DNA of 64,000 bases from CAZKNF01 sp964554105 (GTDB lineage: Bacteria; Bacteroidota; Rhodothermia; Rhodothermales; VXPQ01), in contig CAZKNF010000006.1 of NCBI GenBank assembly GCA_964554105.1, forward strand, positions 20,682 to 84,681, written 5' to 3'. Below, piece by piece: positions 36,402-45,641 of this stretch (position 1 is its first letter; the number at the start of each line of letters is the position of its first letter). The translations under genes and the position numbers were made by a program. The notes beneath the pieces were generated by a model. It worked only from the letters and a program-made list of their open reading frames with translations. It was not told where the DNA came from and ran no database searches.

Positions 36402-37446
36402 CGCTCCCGGTGGTCCAGCAAGAACCGTCGGTTTGACGGCGGCCCTGGTTCTCACCCTTGCAGCCAGCATGATTGCCGGTGTTGCCGTCGGGAGCCACGA
36501 TATTGCATTCATCGACGTAATCTCGACGATCTTCGCCCGACTCGGGTTAGGCGATGCATTCGCAGATCAAACGACCTCTCGCATCGTCTGGGATCTCCGT
36601 TTGCCGCGCGTCGTCTTGGCGGCCGTCGTCGGCGGCGGGCTCTCGATCATCGGCGTTGCCATGCAGGCGCTCGTTCGAAATCCTCTCGCAGAGCCATACA
36701 TATTGGGCATTTCGGGTGGCGCTGCAGCGGGAGCATCGCTGTTCTATCTCGGATTTCTTCCGCCGCTTCTCTCCAGGGCGTTCTCCATGCCGCTTGCTGC
36801 ATTTGCCGGGGGATTTATATCGATCTCTATCGTTTACCTCGTCGCACGTTCAGGATCCTCCATTTCCGTCGCGAGGCTGCTACTCGCCGGTGTCGCGATG
36901 TCCGCCCTGATGGGTGCCATCACCGCCTTCGTCACGTTTGCCTCACCCGAGCCGAATAAACTACGTGCCGTGCTCTTCTGGCTGCAGGGGTCGCTTAGCG
37001 GCGCTCGCTGGAATCTCGTTCTGCTCCCGGCGGTCGCTTCCGGACTCGGAATGCTTCTCCTCATGGCGCTGAGCCGTCCTCTCGATGCAATGCTGCTCGG
37101 TGAAGAACCTGCCTTCAGTCTCGGGGTACCGACCGAGCGCGTGAAGCGGCTGCTGATCGTGCTTGCTGCATTCGTCACCGGCAGCCTCGTCGCCGCGAGC
37201 GGCGCAATCGGATTCGTCGGCCTGATCATTCCACACGCAGTCCGGTTTTTTACGGGCGTGACACACCGACGACTGATTCCAGCTAGCTTCCTACTGGGCG
37301 GCGCCTTCCTTATCTGGGCCGACATTGCAGCCCGCACGCTCATTCCGACGCAAGAGCTGCCCGTCGGAGCAGTCACGGCGATTTGCGGCGTTCCGTTCTT
37401 TCTCGTCCTGCTTCGACGGAAACAGTATCGGTTCCAAACATCTTAA
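36382..37446 (+). CDS. btuC: FecCD/BtuC-type ABC transporter permease
   Basis: 354 residues, about ten membrane helices. The family motifs LRLPRVVLAAVVGGGLSIIGVAMQALVRNPLAEPYILGISGGAAAG (partly) and FVGLIIPHAVRFFTGVTHR are present. The ATG at 36382 lies within the end of the btuF-like gene, so the two are translationally coupled. No ATPase gene follows: the next gene is a polyprenyl synthase. The ATP-binding subunit must lie elsewhere. Confidence 0.86.
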   Translation: MALSTSSAPGGPARTVGLTAALVLTLAASMIAGVAVGSHDIAFIDVISTIFARLGLGDAFADQTTSRIVWDLRLPRVVLAAVVGGGLSIIGVAMQALVRNPLAEPYILGISGGAAAGASLFYLGFLPPLLSRAFSMPLAAFAGGFISISIVYLVARSGSSISVARLLLAGVAMSALMGAITAFVTFASPEPNKLRAVLFWLQGSLSGARWNLVLLPAVASGLGMLLLMALSRPLDAMLLGEEPAFSLGVPTERVKRLLIVLAAFVTGSLVAASGAIGFVGLIIPHAVRFFTGVTHRRLIPASFLLGGAFLIWADIAARTLIPTQELPVGAVTAICGVPFFLVLLRRKQYRFQTS

Positions 37447-37500
37447 TACCGTCGGCGTATACGCAGAGGCCGTTTTCACAACTTCCGCCACGTGTAGTTG

Positions 37501-38529
37501 ATGCAAGAAATCCAAGCGCTCACCACGAGCCAGAACCAACTCACGAGGCCGGTCAAGCAGCCGACACTTCGGGATATCCGGCAGGTCGTTGACGAAGAGC
37601 TCGAAGAGTTCCGCAAGTACTTTCGGGAATCCGTCCGCTCGTCCGTCGGTATCCTCGACAAAATCACCCAGTACGTGCTGCGCCAGAAGGGGAAGGAAGT
37701 ACGCCCGATGCTGGTTCTGCTCTCAGCGAAAGTCTGTGGCAGTGTGCACGATTCGACCTACCGGGCGGCCGCCCTTGTCGAACTGATGCACACCGCTACG
37801 CTCGTTCACGACGACGTGGTCGACGTGGCTGAGCGCAGGCGCGGCGTATTCTCGGTGAATGCACTCTGGAAAAACAAGATCGCCGTGCTGTTCGGTGATT
37901 TCCTGCTGAGCCGCGGCCTGCTCCTCTCTCTCGAGTACCACGATTACCAGCTTTTGCACGTCCTCTCCGATGCCGTTCGCCGCATGAGTGAGGGCGAGCT
38001 GCTTCAGATCGAAAAGTCACGCCATCTCGATATTGATGAAGAGACCTATTTCCGGATCATTTCCGACAAAACGGCTTCGCTGATTTCTGCGTGCACGACC
38101 TGCGGAGCCGTAAGTACGACCGACGACCAGGAAACGATCGAACAGATGCGCGTCATCGGAGAAAAGCTCGGGCTTGCATTCCAGATTCGGGATGATTTGT
38201 TCGATTTCGGAGTCGAAGACGTCGGAAAGCCGATCGGGATCGATTTGCAGGAGAAAAAAATGACGCTGCCCCTCATTCACGCTCTCCGTGAGACGTCCGG
38301 GCGCGATAGAAGGCGCATCCTGAAGATCGTCCGAAGGGAGAAGAAGAGCCGGGCGGATATTCGAGAAGTCGCCCGATTCGTCGAAGAGCACGGCGGGATC
38401 GCTTACTCGCGAGAGAAGATGCGCGAATGTGCTATGGAAGCAAGAGATCTGCTCAGCACCTTCCCTCCGAACCGCGCGCGCGACGCCATGCTCGATCTCG
38501 TCGATTATACGGTTAGTCGATCGCGATAG
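37501..38529 (+). CDS. Polyprenyl diphosphate synthase
   Basis: 342 residues of the trans-isoprenyl diphosphate synthase family. The two Asp-rich motifs are LVHDDVVDVAERRRG (DDxxD-type) and FQIRDDLFDF. GKEVRPMLVLLSA and LLSRGLL fit long-chain (heptaprenyl/octaprenyl) synthases that supply quinone side chains. The ATG at 37501 is preceded by an in-frame TTG. The MBL-fold gene follows after 3 bp. Confidence 0.9.
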   Translation: MQEIQALTTSQNQLTRPVKQPTLRDIRQVVDEELEEFRKYFRESVRSSVGILDKITQYVLRQKGKEVRPMLVLLSAKVCGSVHDSTYRAAALVELMHTATLVHDDVVDVAERRRGVFSVNALWKNKIAVLFGDFLLSRGLLLSLEYHDYQLLHVLSDAVRRMSEGELLQIEKSRHLDIDEETYFRIISDKTASLISACTTCGAVSTTDDQETIEQMRVIGEKLGLAFQIRDDLFDFGVEDVGKPIGIDLQEKKMTLPLIHALRETSGRDRRRILKIVRREKKSRADIREVARFVEEHGGIAYSREKMRECAMEARDLLSTFPPNRARDAMLDLVDYTVSRSR

Positions 38530-38532
38530 ACG

Positions 38533-39279
38533 ATGGCGACCCTTCACCTCCTTGGTACCGGTGCGGCAATAAGCGATCCTCATCGTACGACTACGATGCT
38601 TGCGGTGGAGGATGAAGATGACACCGTTGTTGTCGATTGCGGAGGCGACGTCGTACAGCGGCTTCTGGAGTCCGATCTCGAACTGGACTCCATCTCCTCA
38701 CTCATCATTACCCACGAGCACCCGGACCACGTAAGTGGATTTCCGCTCTTCATGGAAAAGATATGGCTCGCCGGCCGCCGCCGGCCGATTCCAGTCTACG
38801 GAATTCACCGGGCAATCGATCAAGCCCGTAAATGCTTTGCAGCTTTCGACACGTCGAGCTGGGACGGCATGCCACAGATTGTGTGGACGGAGATAGCGCA
38901 CGAAGAACGGACGAGTGTACTGGAAACCGATGCCTGGGCGATCACGGCGTCACCCGGCAACCACGGTGTGCCGGTCATCGGGCTTCGCATTGTGGCCAGG
39001 TCCACGGGTCGGATCGTTGCGTACTCGTGTGACACGGAGCCTTACGAGCCGATAGTCCGCCTCGCGAGCGGAGCCACCATACTCGTGCATGAAGCAACCG
39101 GCGCCGGTAAAGGACATTCCTCGGCAGAACAGGCGGCCGAAATTGCGGCACGTGCCGGTGCAGAGAGGCTACTCCTCGTTCACCTGCCGCCAGGCATGAC
39201 AGACGGTGATCTCACGCACGCGCGATCTCGTTTTGAGAGAACGGAGCTCGGACGCGAGTCTGGCGCCTACCGCATCTAG
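38533..39279 (+). CDS. MBL-fold (RNase Z-like) metallohydrolase
   Basis: 248 residues. The N-terminus LHLLGTGAAISDPHRTTTML and the metal motif TSLIITHEHPDHVSGF (HxHxDH) place it with the beta-lactamase-fold, RNase Z-like hydrolases. AYSCDTEPYEP and VHEATGAGKGHSSAEQAAEIAARAG supply the later metal ligands. Whether it processes tRNA 3' ends or another substrate cannot be said. It starts 3 bp after the polyprenyl synthase. Confidence 0.82.
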   Translation: MATLHLLGTGAAISDPHRTTTMLAVEDEDDTVVVDCGGDVVQRLLESDLELDSISSLIITHEHPDHVSGFPLFMEKIWLAGRRRPIPVYGIHRAIDQARKCFAAFDTSSWDGMPQIVWTEIAHEERTSVLETDAWAITASPGNHGVPVIGLRIVARSTGRIVAYSCDTEPYEPIVRLASGATILVHEATGAGKGHSSAEQAAEIAARAGAERLLLVHLPPGMTDGDLTHARSRFERTELGRESGAYRI

Positions 39280-39363
39280 CGCACGGCATATGTAGCGCAC
39301 GGCAACCGCGGGCGGGCCCTGCGGGCGTGAACAAAGAGGTGTGAAGGTGTGAAAGAAGACGAG

Positions 39364-39570
39364 TTACGCCTCCCCCTCGTGCATGGTGAATACGGAACGG
39401 GCCATTCGGTCGGCTTTCTTTACCTCCCGAATGTCCTCGATCAACTCGAAATCCTCCAGTACTTCCTCAATGACGTCGCGAAGGTACTCTCGTCGCTCCT
39501 CGAGCACTTCGACGACCGCATCCTTCATCACACGCTTCAACATGCTTTCACTTATACCAAGTTCGGACAT
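39364..39570 (-). CDS. Small acidic helical protein, antitoxin-like
   Basis: 68 residues: DAVVEVLEERREYLRDVIEEVLEDFELIEDIREVKKADR. The pattern of VLEERR followed by an acidic helix and LIEAIREG-like end is reminiscent of short antitoxin-type proteins that usually sit before a RelE/ParE toxin gene. No toxin-sized ORF lies downstream (the MBL gene converges) or immediately upstream. No close function is recognised. The start is the ATG at 39570; an upstream start at 39624 would add 18 unmatched residues. Confidence 0.5.
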   Translation of the reverse strand: MSELGISESMLKRVMKDAVVEVLEERREYLRDVIEEVLEDFELIEDIREVKKADRMARSVFTMHEGEA

Positions 39571-39756
39571 TATTGGGCCCCAATGCAGAGAAAACCGTAA
39601 CGTTCGGCCAAGATACTCGTGCAAACTTCTGAAACAAAGTCACTCACGCGTCCCCTCCAGCATCATCAGTTCCGTGGAAAATCCATCTTCCGGCACGGAT
39701 CGTCGGCGTCCGATGCCTTAGATTGATGTAAGTATTTTGAATGTCGATACGTCCCC

Positions 39757-40620
39757 ATGCAAGACATGAAATCACCGAACGCCTTCGGCTTTCCGGCGCT
39801 GACAGCGTCGGCGCTGTTCCTTCTTTTAACCCTGTTCCATTCCTCTGCTGAAGCACAGAACATAGACGTGGGCTCCTATCTCATAGAGATGCGCGATCTC
39901 ACGGAAGAGGCACTCGCGGCAAGCAGAGCGGCTGAGAATGCGTCGTCGGTACAGGAGGTTCGAGAACGCGCCGACGAGGTATTCGCATTCATCTGGGGCA
40001 ACACCTCCGGATTGTCGGACGAAAACGCACGTGGTGCCGAAAACGCACACGGATGGAAAACCAGGTGGCAGGTGACGTTTTCAGACTTCGACTCTTTATT
40101 CGCGGAGCGCTACGGCAGCCTTCCCCCTGAAATAACAGACCCAACCGAGCTGGGAATCGTCGGCCTCGGACGGCACGTCCGCGGTACTATCGAGGACGCA
40201 TTGACCGCGGATGCTGCCGACGGCACGACGCAGACACACGGTCCCCACGTAGTCCATTCGATCAACAATGTGATCGGTTGGATGAAGATGGATGACGGCG
40301 TAACGAAAGGCGAGCGTCAGCCTCGCGTCGATCTTACGCGCGAATGGAACTCGCCGATCGAGTTCTGGATGTCGACTGCAGATACCGGTTGGCTCTTCGA
40401 AGTCTATTCGCAGGCATCCAACATTCTCAAGACCAACTACGACGGGGACGTCGAAGAAGCCCGCCGCCACGCCGCAGCCATGACGGCGCTTATCGAACGA
40501 GCACTCGACGGCGTCGACGCAAACGGAAACGGAACCGTAGAACCAGTCAAGATGGAAGGAGGCCTTCGAGCGGCTGTGGAACACGCCGAACTCGGTGGTT
40601 TTGCCGATGCAACAGATTAG
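39757..40620 (+). CDS. Secreted protein of unknown function
   Basis: 287 residues with a signal peptide (ALFLLLTLFHSSAEAQ). The mature part is helical and acidic; WGNTSGLSDENARGAENAHGWKTRWQ and HVVHSINNVIGWMKMDD stand out, but I do not recognise the family. Near the C-terminus DGVDANGNGTVEP resembles a calcium-binding DxNxNG loop. No CxxCH is present. It precedes the sugar-dehydrogenase fusion and cytochrome c genes on the same strand, so a periplasmic partner role is possible but unproven. Confidence 0.65.
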   Translation: MQDMKSPNAFGFPALTASALFLLLTLFHSSAEAQNIDVGSYLIEMRDLTEEALAASRAAENASSVQEVRERADEVFAFIWGNTSGLSDENARGAENAHGWKTRWQVTFSDFDSLFAERYGSLPPEITDPTELGIVGLGRHVRGTIEDALTADAADGTTQTHGPHVVHSINNVIGWMKMDDGVTKGERQPRVDLTREWNSPIEFWMSTADTGWLFEVYSQASNILKTNYDGDVEEARRHAAAMTALIERALDGVDANGNGTVEPVKMEGGLRAAVEHAELGGFADATD

Positions 40621-40716
40621 TTCGGTAAGTCTCAAGCGAGGAATTCATCGCATGAGATCATTGTCCTTCTATCCTCTCTCGAGTACCCAACATCGATCGC
40701 CAGCCGGAACCTAAGC

Positions 40717-43704
40717 ATGAGATGTACTTCGATCGTCGCGCCTTGCCTTGTCATCACAGGCCTCCTGATCGCCACGGGATGCGCGGGGCCGCGCGAAACC
40801 GCGCCGGAATTGCCATCCAATCAATGGACGACGCTTTTCGGAGGTGAGTCGCTCGAGGGCTGGACAATGGTCGGTCCGGGAAGCTTCTCAATCGAGCCCG
40901 ACGGCAGCATGCTCAGTCATGACGGGATGGGGCTCCTGTATTATGAAGACCAGGCATTCCGCGATTTTGAGCTCGAGCTGGAATGGAAAGCCCAGACCGA
41001 TTCAGCAAATTCGGGTGTATTCGTTCGATTTCCGGAACCCTCCGATCCTTGGGACGCCGTAGAGGCCGGCTACGAGATCCAGATCGACGATTCACAGGAT
41101 CCCGCACACCAGACCGGAGCCGTCTACGACTTTGCCGCCCCGTACCGCATGAATAGCAATCCACCGGGCGAGTGGAATACGATGCGGATTCGTGCAGTCG
41201 GGCAGCGCTATGAGATCTTCCTGAACGATGACAAAGTGAACGAGTTTTTCGGTGATCGCAGCCGGGAAGGCTACATCGGCCTCCAGAATCACGACGACGA
41301 TTCGAACGTCTCTTTCCGCAACATCCGTATCCGACAATTGTCGCCGGCCGATGCCCACGACAGCCTGTCAGATCTGTTTGCCGCGCCCGAACAGGCAGAG
41401 CCGATTCGTGTGCTCGCCGTGACGACGACGCACGGATTCCGCCATCAGTCGATCGAGACAATCCACACGCTGCTTCCTGAGTTGGCTGCGACGACGGAGT
41501 TCGACTTCGACATCACTGAGGATGTCTCAGACTTGAACGATGAGAATCTCTCGGGCTATGATCTGCTGCTTTTCGCCAATTCGACTCTTCGCGTGCAGGG
41601 GAATTTGAGTGGGCAGGAAGAGCTGTCTGAAAGCGAACGTGTATATGAGTTTACACTCCAGACTCCGAACGGTCCTGTGTCCGGCCGCATCATGCTTTCG
41701 GGTTTAGACGCCGATCCAACGGGATCCATTCAAGTCGGCGGCAGCGAACCGACTACCTTGGACGAAGTCGACTTTTCAGATCCGAATCTCTCGTTCACGT
41801 ATGACGCAGGGCAGTTCGGCCTACTTACAGCAGAAGGGGAGCTTTCCGACGAGGAGTTTGACGGAACGCTGGGAAATGACAATTTTTCCATCCCATTGAC
41901 GGGCTCTCGACTCGCTGAAACGAGCACAGCAGTGGCTGACGGCGTCACCCAAAGCCAACGTGAAGCCGTTGAGCGATTCATGCAGGCAGGAAAAGGAATT
42001 GCGATCGCCCATGCCGGACTTGACGCATTCTACGAGTGGCCATGGTATCGTGAGATGGTTGGAGGTGGGCTCTTCGAAGAACATCCATGGACGCAAAGTG
42101 TCCGCATCGAGGTTGAAGACGGCAGCACGCCCGCTACTGAGCACTTCGGAGACGGGTTTTGGATCGTCGACGAAATTTACGTCCTGGATGAGAATCCGCG
42201 CTGGAATTCGCACGTGCTCGCATCTCTCGATATGAGCAGCGTCGGAGTCGAGCAAGGGCCCGCGTCCGTCGAATCCAACGACTATCCAATCTCGTGGATG
42301 CGCAGTCATGACGGCGGACGCGTATTTGCCACGAAACTAGGGCACTTCGACGATGTGTGGCGTACGCCGGGCTTTCTGCAGCACCTGCTGCAGGGGATGC
42401 GTATGGCAGCCGGCCGTCTTCCCGGCGACTTTAGCGGCCATAGGGAGCACGAAGTAACGTCTGAAAACGTCTGGCCGGACGACATCGCCATAGACGACAG
42501 CGGGAATGTCTGGATCGCTGAACTTCGCGGCAAGGTCCATCATTACGATCCGCACAGCGGCGAGACGCGTCAGATCGCACACATTGAAACGACGGACCCG
42601 ACGAAAATCGAGCACGGATTGTACGGCATCGAAGTCGATCCCGACTTCTACTCGGGCGCGCCCTACGTCTATCTCTATTATGCGGAGCCTGAGACATTCA
42701 TCAATACACTCTCACGATTCCGATACACGGACGGGGAGCTTGACGTCAATTCTGAAGAGGTCATCCTACGGGTGCCTACTGAGCCGAACTGCTGCCACCA
42801 GGCAGGCGATATCGAATGGGGGCCAGACGGAACGCTGTTCCTGTCGACTGGAGATACCGGAATGTCCGAAGTGCGTCCCAGTTGGAAAATGACGGAAGAA
42901 GAGATCCAGGCTTTTCTGGACGAAAACGACCTTAACGACTACCACTGGTCGCGCCTCGTAGACTCAGAACGCAGCGCTCAAAATCTTCAGGACTTGCGCG
43001 GAAAAATTCTGAGAATCAACCGGGACGGATCGATCCCAAGCGACAATCCATTCTACGGTGAGCCAGGCGTGCGGTGGGAGATTTATGCGTACGGCCTCAG
43101 AAATCCGTACCGTTTCAAAGTGGACCCGGAAACGGGCACGCTGTACATCGCTGTGGTGGGTCCGGATGCAGCCTTCGACTACGACGAGTATAACATTTCG
43201 GAGAGCGGCGGTGAGAATTTCGGATGGCCGCGGACTTTCGGACGTCTCTTTTACAACGAGATCACGCCCGAGCACATACCCAGTTACACGCCGCCGATGT
43301 GGGAATACACGTACGAGACCGGCGGCCGTTCAGCGACGGTTGGACCTATCTACCGACATGAGGGCACCGGCGCGTTTCCCAAAATATTTCAAGACAGGCT
43401 TTTCGTTTTTGACTGGGCGCGGCGCTGGATAAAATGGGCACGCATCGGTGATGGGGTATTCGAGAGCGATACGGTGAACAGCGTGAAGAACTCACCGCTC
43501 GCTCTCCGGATGCCCGCAAAGCGTCTGTTCGACATCAAGACGTTCGACGTGCTTACCGCCACAGCGCCGATCTCGATGGAACTCGCTCCTGACGGCAGCG
43601 TGTATGTCGCTGAATTTGATGGGTTTTGGGATGCCGGTTCGAACGCCCGAGTGACGCGTTATCGGTGGTCCAAAGAGCCGGCACAGCCATCGTCCTCAGA
43701 GTAG
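40717..43704 (+). CDS. Secreted fusion: DUF1080 - ThuA-like - glucose/sorbosone dehydrogenase
   Basis: 995 residues with a lipoprotein signal (LLIATGC, Cys 22). Residues ~35-208 are a DUF1080 / 3-keto-disaccharide hydrolase-type jelly roll (WTTLFGGESLEGW; SGVFVRFPE; GYIGLQNHDD). Residues ~229-570 are a ThuA-like trehalose-utilisation fold (TTTHGFRHQSIETI; GIAIAHAGLDAFYEWPWY; GHFDDVWRTPGFLQHLLQGM). An inserted ~95-residue beta-rich segment (~305-400: YEFTLQTPNGPVSG ... IPLTGSR) interrupts it. From ~580 to the end is a PQQ-type sugar dehydrogenase beta-propeller (NVWPDDIAIDDSGNVWIAE; HGLYGIEVDPDFYSG; DLRGKILRINRDG). It could bind and oxidise sugars outside the cell and pass electrons to the following cytochrome c. 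Confidence 0.85.
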   Translation: MRCTSIVAPCLVITGLLIATGCAGPRETAPELPSNQWTTLFGGESLEGWTMVGPGSFSIEPDGSMLSHDGMGLLYYEDQAFRDFELELEWKAQTDSANSGVFVRFPEPSDPWDAVEAGYEIQIDDSQDPAHQTGAVYDFAAPYRMNSNPPGEWNTMRIRAVGQRYEIFLNDDKVNEFFGDRSREGYIGLQNHDDDSNVSFRNIRIRQLSPADAHDSLSDLFAAPEQAEPIRVLAVTTTHGFRHQSIETIHTLLPELAATTEFDFDITEDVSDLNDENLSGYDLLLFANSTLRVQGNLSGQEELSESERVYEFTLQTPNGPVSGRIMLSGLDADPTGSIQVGGSEPTTLDEVDFSDPNLSFTYDAGQFGLLTAEGELSDEEFDGTLGNDNFSIPLTGSRLAETSTAVADGVTQSQREAVERFMQAGKGIAIAHAGLDAFYEWPWYREMVGGGLFEEHPWTQSVRIEVEDGSTPATEHFGDGFWIVDEIYVLDENPRWNSHVLASLDMSSVGVEQGPASVESNDYPISWMRSHDGGRVFATKLGHFDDVWRTPGFLQHLLQGMRMAAGRLPGDFSGHREHEVTSENVWPDDIAIDDSGNVWIAELRGKVHHYDPHSGETRQIAHIETTDPTKIEHGLYGIEVDPDFYSGAPYVYLYYAEPETFINTLSRFRYTDGELDVNSEEVILRVPTEPNCCHQAGDIEWGPDGTLFLSTGDTGMSEVRPSWKMTEEEIQAFLDENDLNDYHWSRLVDSERSAQNLQDLRGKILRINRDGSIPSDNPFYGEPGVRWEIYAYGLRNPYRFKVDPETGTLYIAVVGPDAAFDYDEYNISESGGENFGWPRTFGRLFYNEITPEHIPSYTPPMWEYTYETGGRSATVGPIYRHEGTGAFPKIFQDRLFVFDWARRWIKWARIGDGVFESDTVNSVKNSPLALRMPAKRLFDIKTFDVLTATAPISMELAPDGSVYVAEFDGFWDAGSNARVTRYRWSKEPAQPSSSE

Positions 43705-43707
43705 ATT

Positions 43708-44370
43708 ATGCGCCGCAGACGTAGTGTGGAATTGCTCGCGAAAGGCCTGACGCTTGTCCTCATTGTCGGGTTTACAGCGTACGGGACGCACTTTGCCCTT
43801 GGCGATAACCAGGCGCGAAGCGTCCCTTCGACCACGATGCACCCCTCGATTGCCGCACTAGACGAAGACGGCGCCGAGATCTACATGACGCGATGCATGT
43901 CATGTCACCAGATGAACGGCAGGGGTGTCCCTGGCGTCTTCCCACCGCTCAACGGCACTGAATGGGTGAACGGCGACAAGGGACGCCTGATTCGCACCAT
44001 ACTACACGGCCTTACCGGTGAAATAACGGTAGGCGATGAAACCTACAGCGGGGCGATGCCGCCGTGGAAATCTTTCTTGGACGACGAGCAAATGGCGGCG
44101 CTCCTTACATACATCCGCTCATCCTGGGGAAACGATGCTTCCGAGGTCACGTCCGACGAAGTCGCCAGCGTTAGAGCCGCCACCGAAGAACGAAGAGACC
44201 CGTGGACGGAGGCGGAGCTCGAGGACGAGGAGAATAGAGGCATTCCAGGCGCTGAGGAAGACGAATCCTCAGAAGACGTACCTGCGTCCACAGGCTCGGA
44301 TGCCGAGTCAGATACGGGAATCGACGCCGGTTCCGAATCCGAGGCCGACGGCCAGCATGACGACGACTAA
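43708..44370 (+). CDS. Class I cytochrome c with acidic C-terminal tail
   Basis: 220 residues. An N-terminal membrane anchor or signal (GLTLVLIVGFTAYG) precedes a cytochrome c domain at ~50-140, with heme attachment CMSCH (63-67) and the distal Met in GAMPPW. Residues ~165-220 are a low-complexity Asp/Glu/Ser tail ending in DDD. The gene starts 3 bp after the dehydrogenase fusion, so the cytochrome is probably its electron acceptor. The tail is predicted to be disordered. Confidence 0.9.
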   Translation: MRRRRSVELLAKGLTLVLIVGFTAYGTHFALGDNQARSVPSTTMHPSIAALDEDGAEIYMTRCMSCHQMNGRGVPGVFPPLNGTEWVNGDKGRLIRTILHGLTGEITVGDETYSGAMPPWKSFLDDEQMAALLTYIRSSWGNDASEVTSDEVASVRAATEERRDPWTEAELEDEENRGIPGAEEDESSEDVPASTGSDAESDTGIDAGSESEADGQHDDD

Positions 44371-44438
44371 GACGACTATGAGCGCTCAGCCTGGAATGGA
44401 AGTCCGGCGGGAAGATCTTATCATCCCGAATTGGATTC

Positions 44439-45635
44439 CTATTTTGCCAGCACTACGCGGCTCGTTCGGGTGACCGACTCCGTGCTCAGTCGAAGCAGGT
44501 AGATTCCGCTGGGCAGCGTACCGGCTTCGAGCGTGATGTCGTGAGTCCCCGAGGTCTGCCGGCGGTCGACCAGGATTCGAACTTCCCTTCCCATCACATC
44601 ATACAGGGCCAACCGCACGTCGCTCTCCGAGGCAAGTTCGTATGTCACGACCGTCTGCGGATTGAACGGATTCGGATATGCTTGATGAAGCACCGTCTCT
44701 GTGGGTAATTCGTTGGGATCGTCTGCCGACGTGATCGTTCCGACATCGAACAGAACGGCCGTCTCAGCTGATTCTTCTGCCGGCTCGTATGCTGCCGTCG
44801 CGTACCAAATTCCCGATACGCCGATATCTACGTCAGCGATGGAGACCCCGAACGCCCCTTCAAATTCAAAGGGCAACTCCATTCGCAAAGAATCGCCTGT
44901 GCCGTTCATCTCGATGATTCCGTTCACAGCGGCAATATCATCCAGTTCGATGTCCTCGGTAGAATTTTGAACACCTCCGATCTCCACGGTCGTGTTCATC
45001 CTGAAAGTATTGCCGGGTTGCTCGAACGTTTCGCCGTCTGCCGGAACAGCTCCGCCCGATTCAAGCATCGTGAATGTCATTTCACCGGGCTCGACATCCG
45101 CGCTCAGTCTGATGGTGCCGAATGCGACAGAAAAATCGAGGCCCAGAGGATCCAGGATGGAAGCGTCTAGCGCCGTGACGTGAACCTCATCATACGGCGG
45201 GGCATGGGGGATTAGATAGGCCGAGATGGTCCCGCCGGCCCTCGAATCATCCTCGTCGTCATCCGAACCCACATCTGAATCGAGATCCGCCTCGACTGTG
45301 AAGTTCGACATCACGGTGTCGAGTTCGAAGACGACCGGCCGCAGCACCTGCGCAACATAGATCAGGCTGTCGAGACCTTCAAACCCGGGATCGGGTGTAT
45401 AGATGAGCGATCCGTCCGACGATAACGCCACGTCGCCGTGGCGGGGCCCCGCAATGAGCCGTACAGCGAGCGAGTCGTCAGATTGATCGTTTGAGAGAAC
45501 GCCCGGAGCAGGCAGATCAAGCGGCGAATCCGGAGTCGTCGAATACCTGTCCTCCTCCGCCGAGACTTGGGCAAGAGCAACGTCGACGCTGATGGCAGAA
45601 ATAGCAAGTACAGTAGCAATCAGGCATTTCTTCAT
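44439..45635 (-). CDS. T9SS type A sorting-domain secreted protein
   Basis: 398 residues with signal peptide (LIATVLAISAISVDVALAQ). A cadherin/tandem-type domain follows (APGVLSNDQSDDSL; DGSLIYTPDPGFEGLDSLIYVA), then a region rich in Asp and Thr. The last ~75 residues are the type IX sorting domain: HQAYPNPFNPQTVVTYELA, VRLALYDVMGREVRIL and SGIYLLRLST. It is thus exported and probably anchored on the cell surface. It converges with the cytochrome c gene. Confidence 0.87.
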   Translation of the reverse strand: MKKCLIATVLAISAISVDVALAQVSAEEDRYSTTPDSPLDLPAPGVLSNDQSDDSLAVRLIAGPRHGDVALSSDGSLIYTPDPGFEGLDSLIYVAQVLRPVVFELDTVMSNFTVEADLDSDVGSDDDEDDSRAGGTISAYLIPHAPPYDEVHVTALDASILDPLGLDFSVAFGTIRLSADVEPGEMTFTMLESGGAVPADGETFEQPGNTFRMNTTVEIGGVQNSTEDIELDDIAAVNGIIEMNGTGDSLRMELPFEFEGAFGVSIADVDIGVSGIWYATAAYEPAEESAETAVLFDVGTITSADDPNELPTETVLHQAYPNPFNPQTVVTYELASESDVRLALYDVMGREVRILVDRRQTSGTHDITLEAGTLPSGIYLLRLSTESVTRTSRVVLAK

Positions 45636-45641
45636 ATCGGT

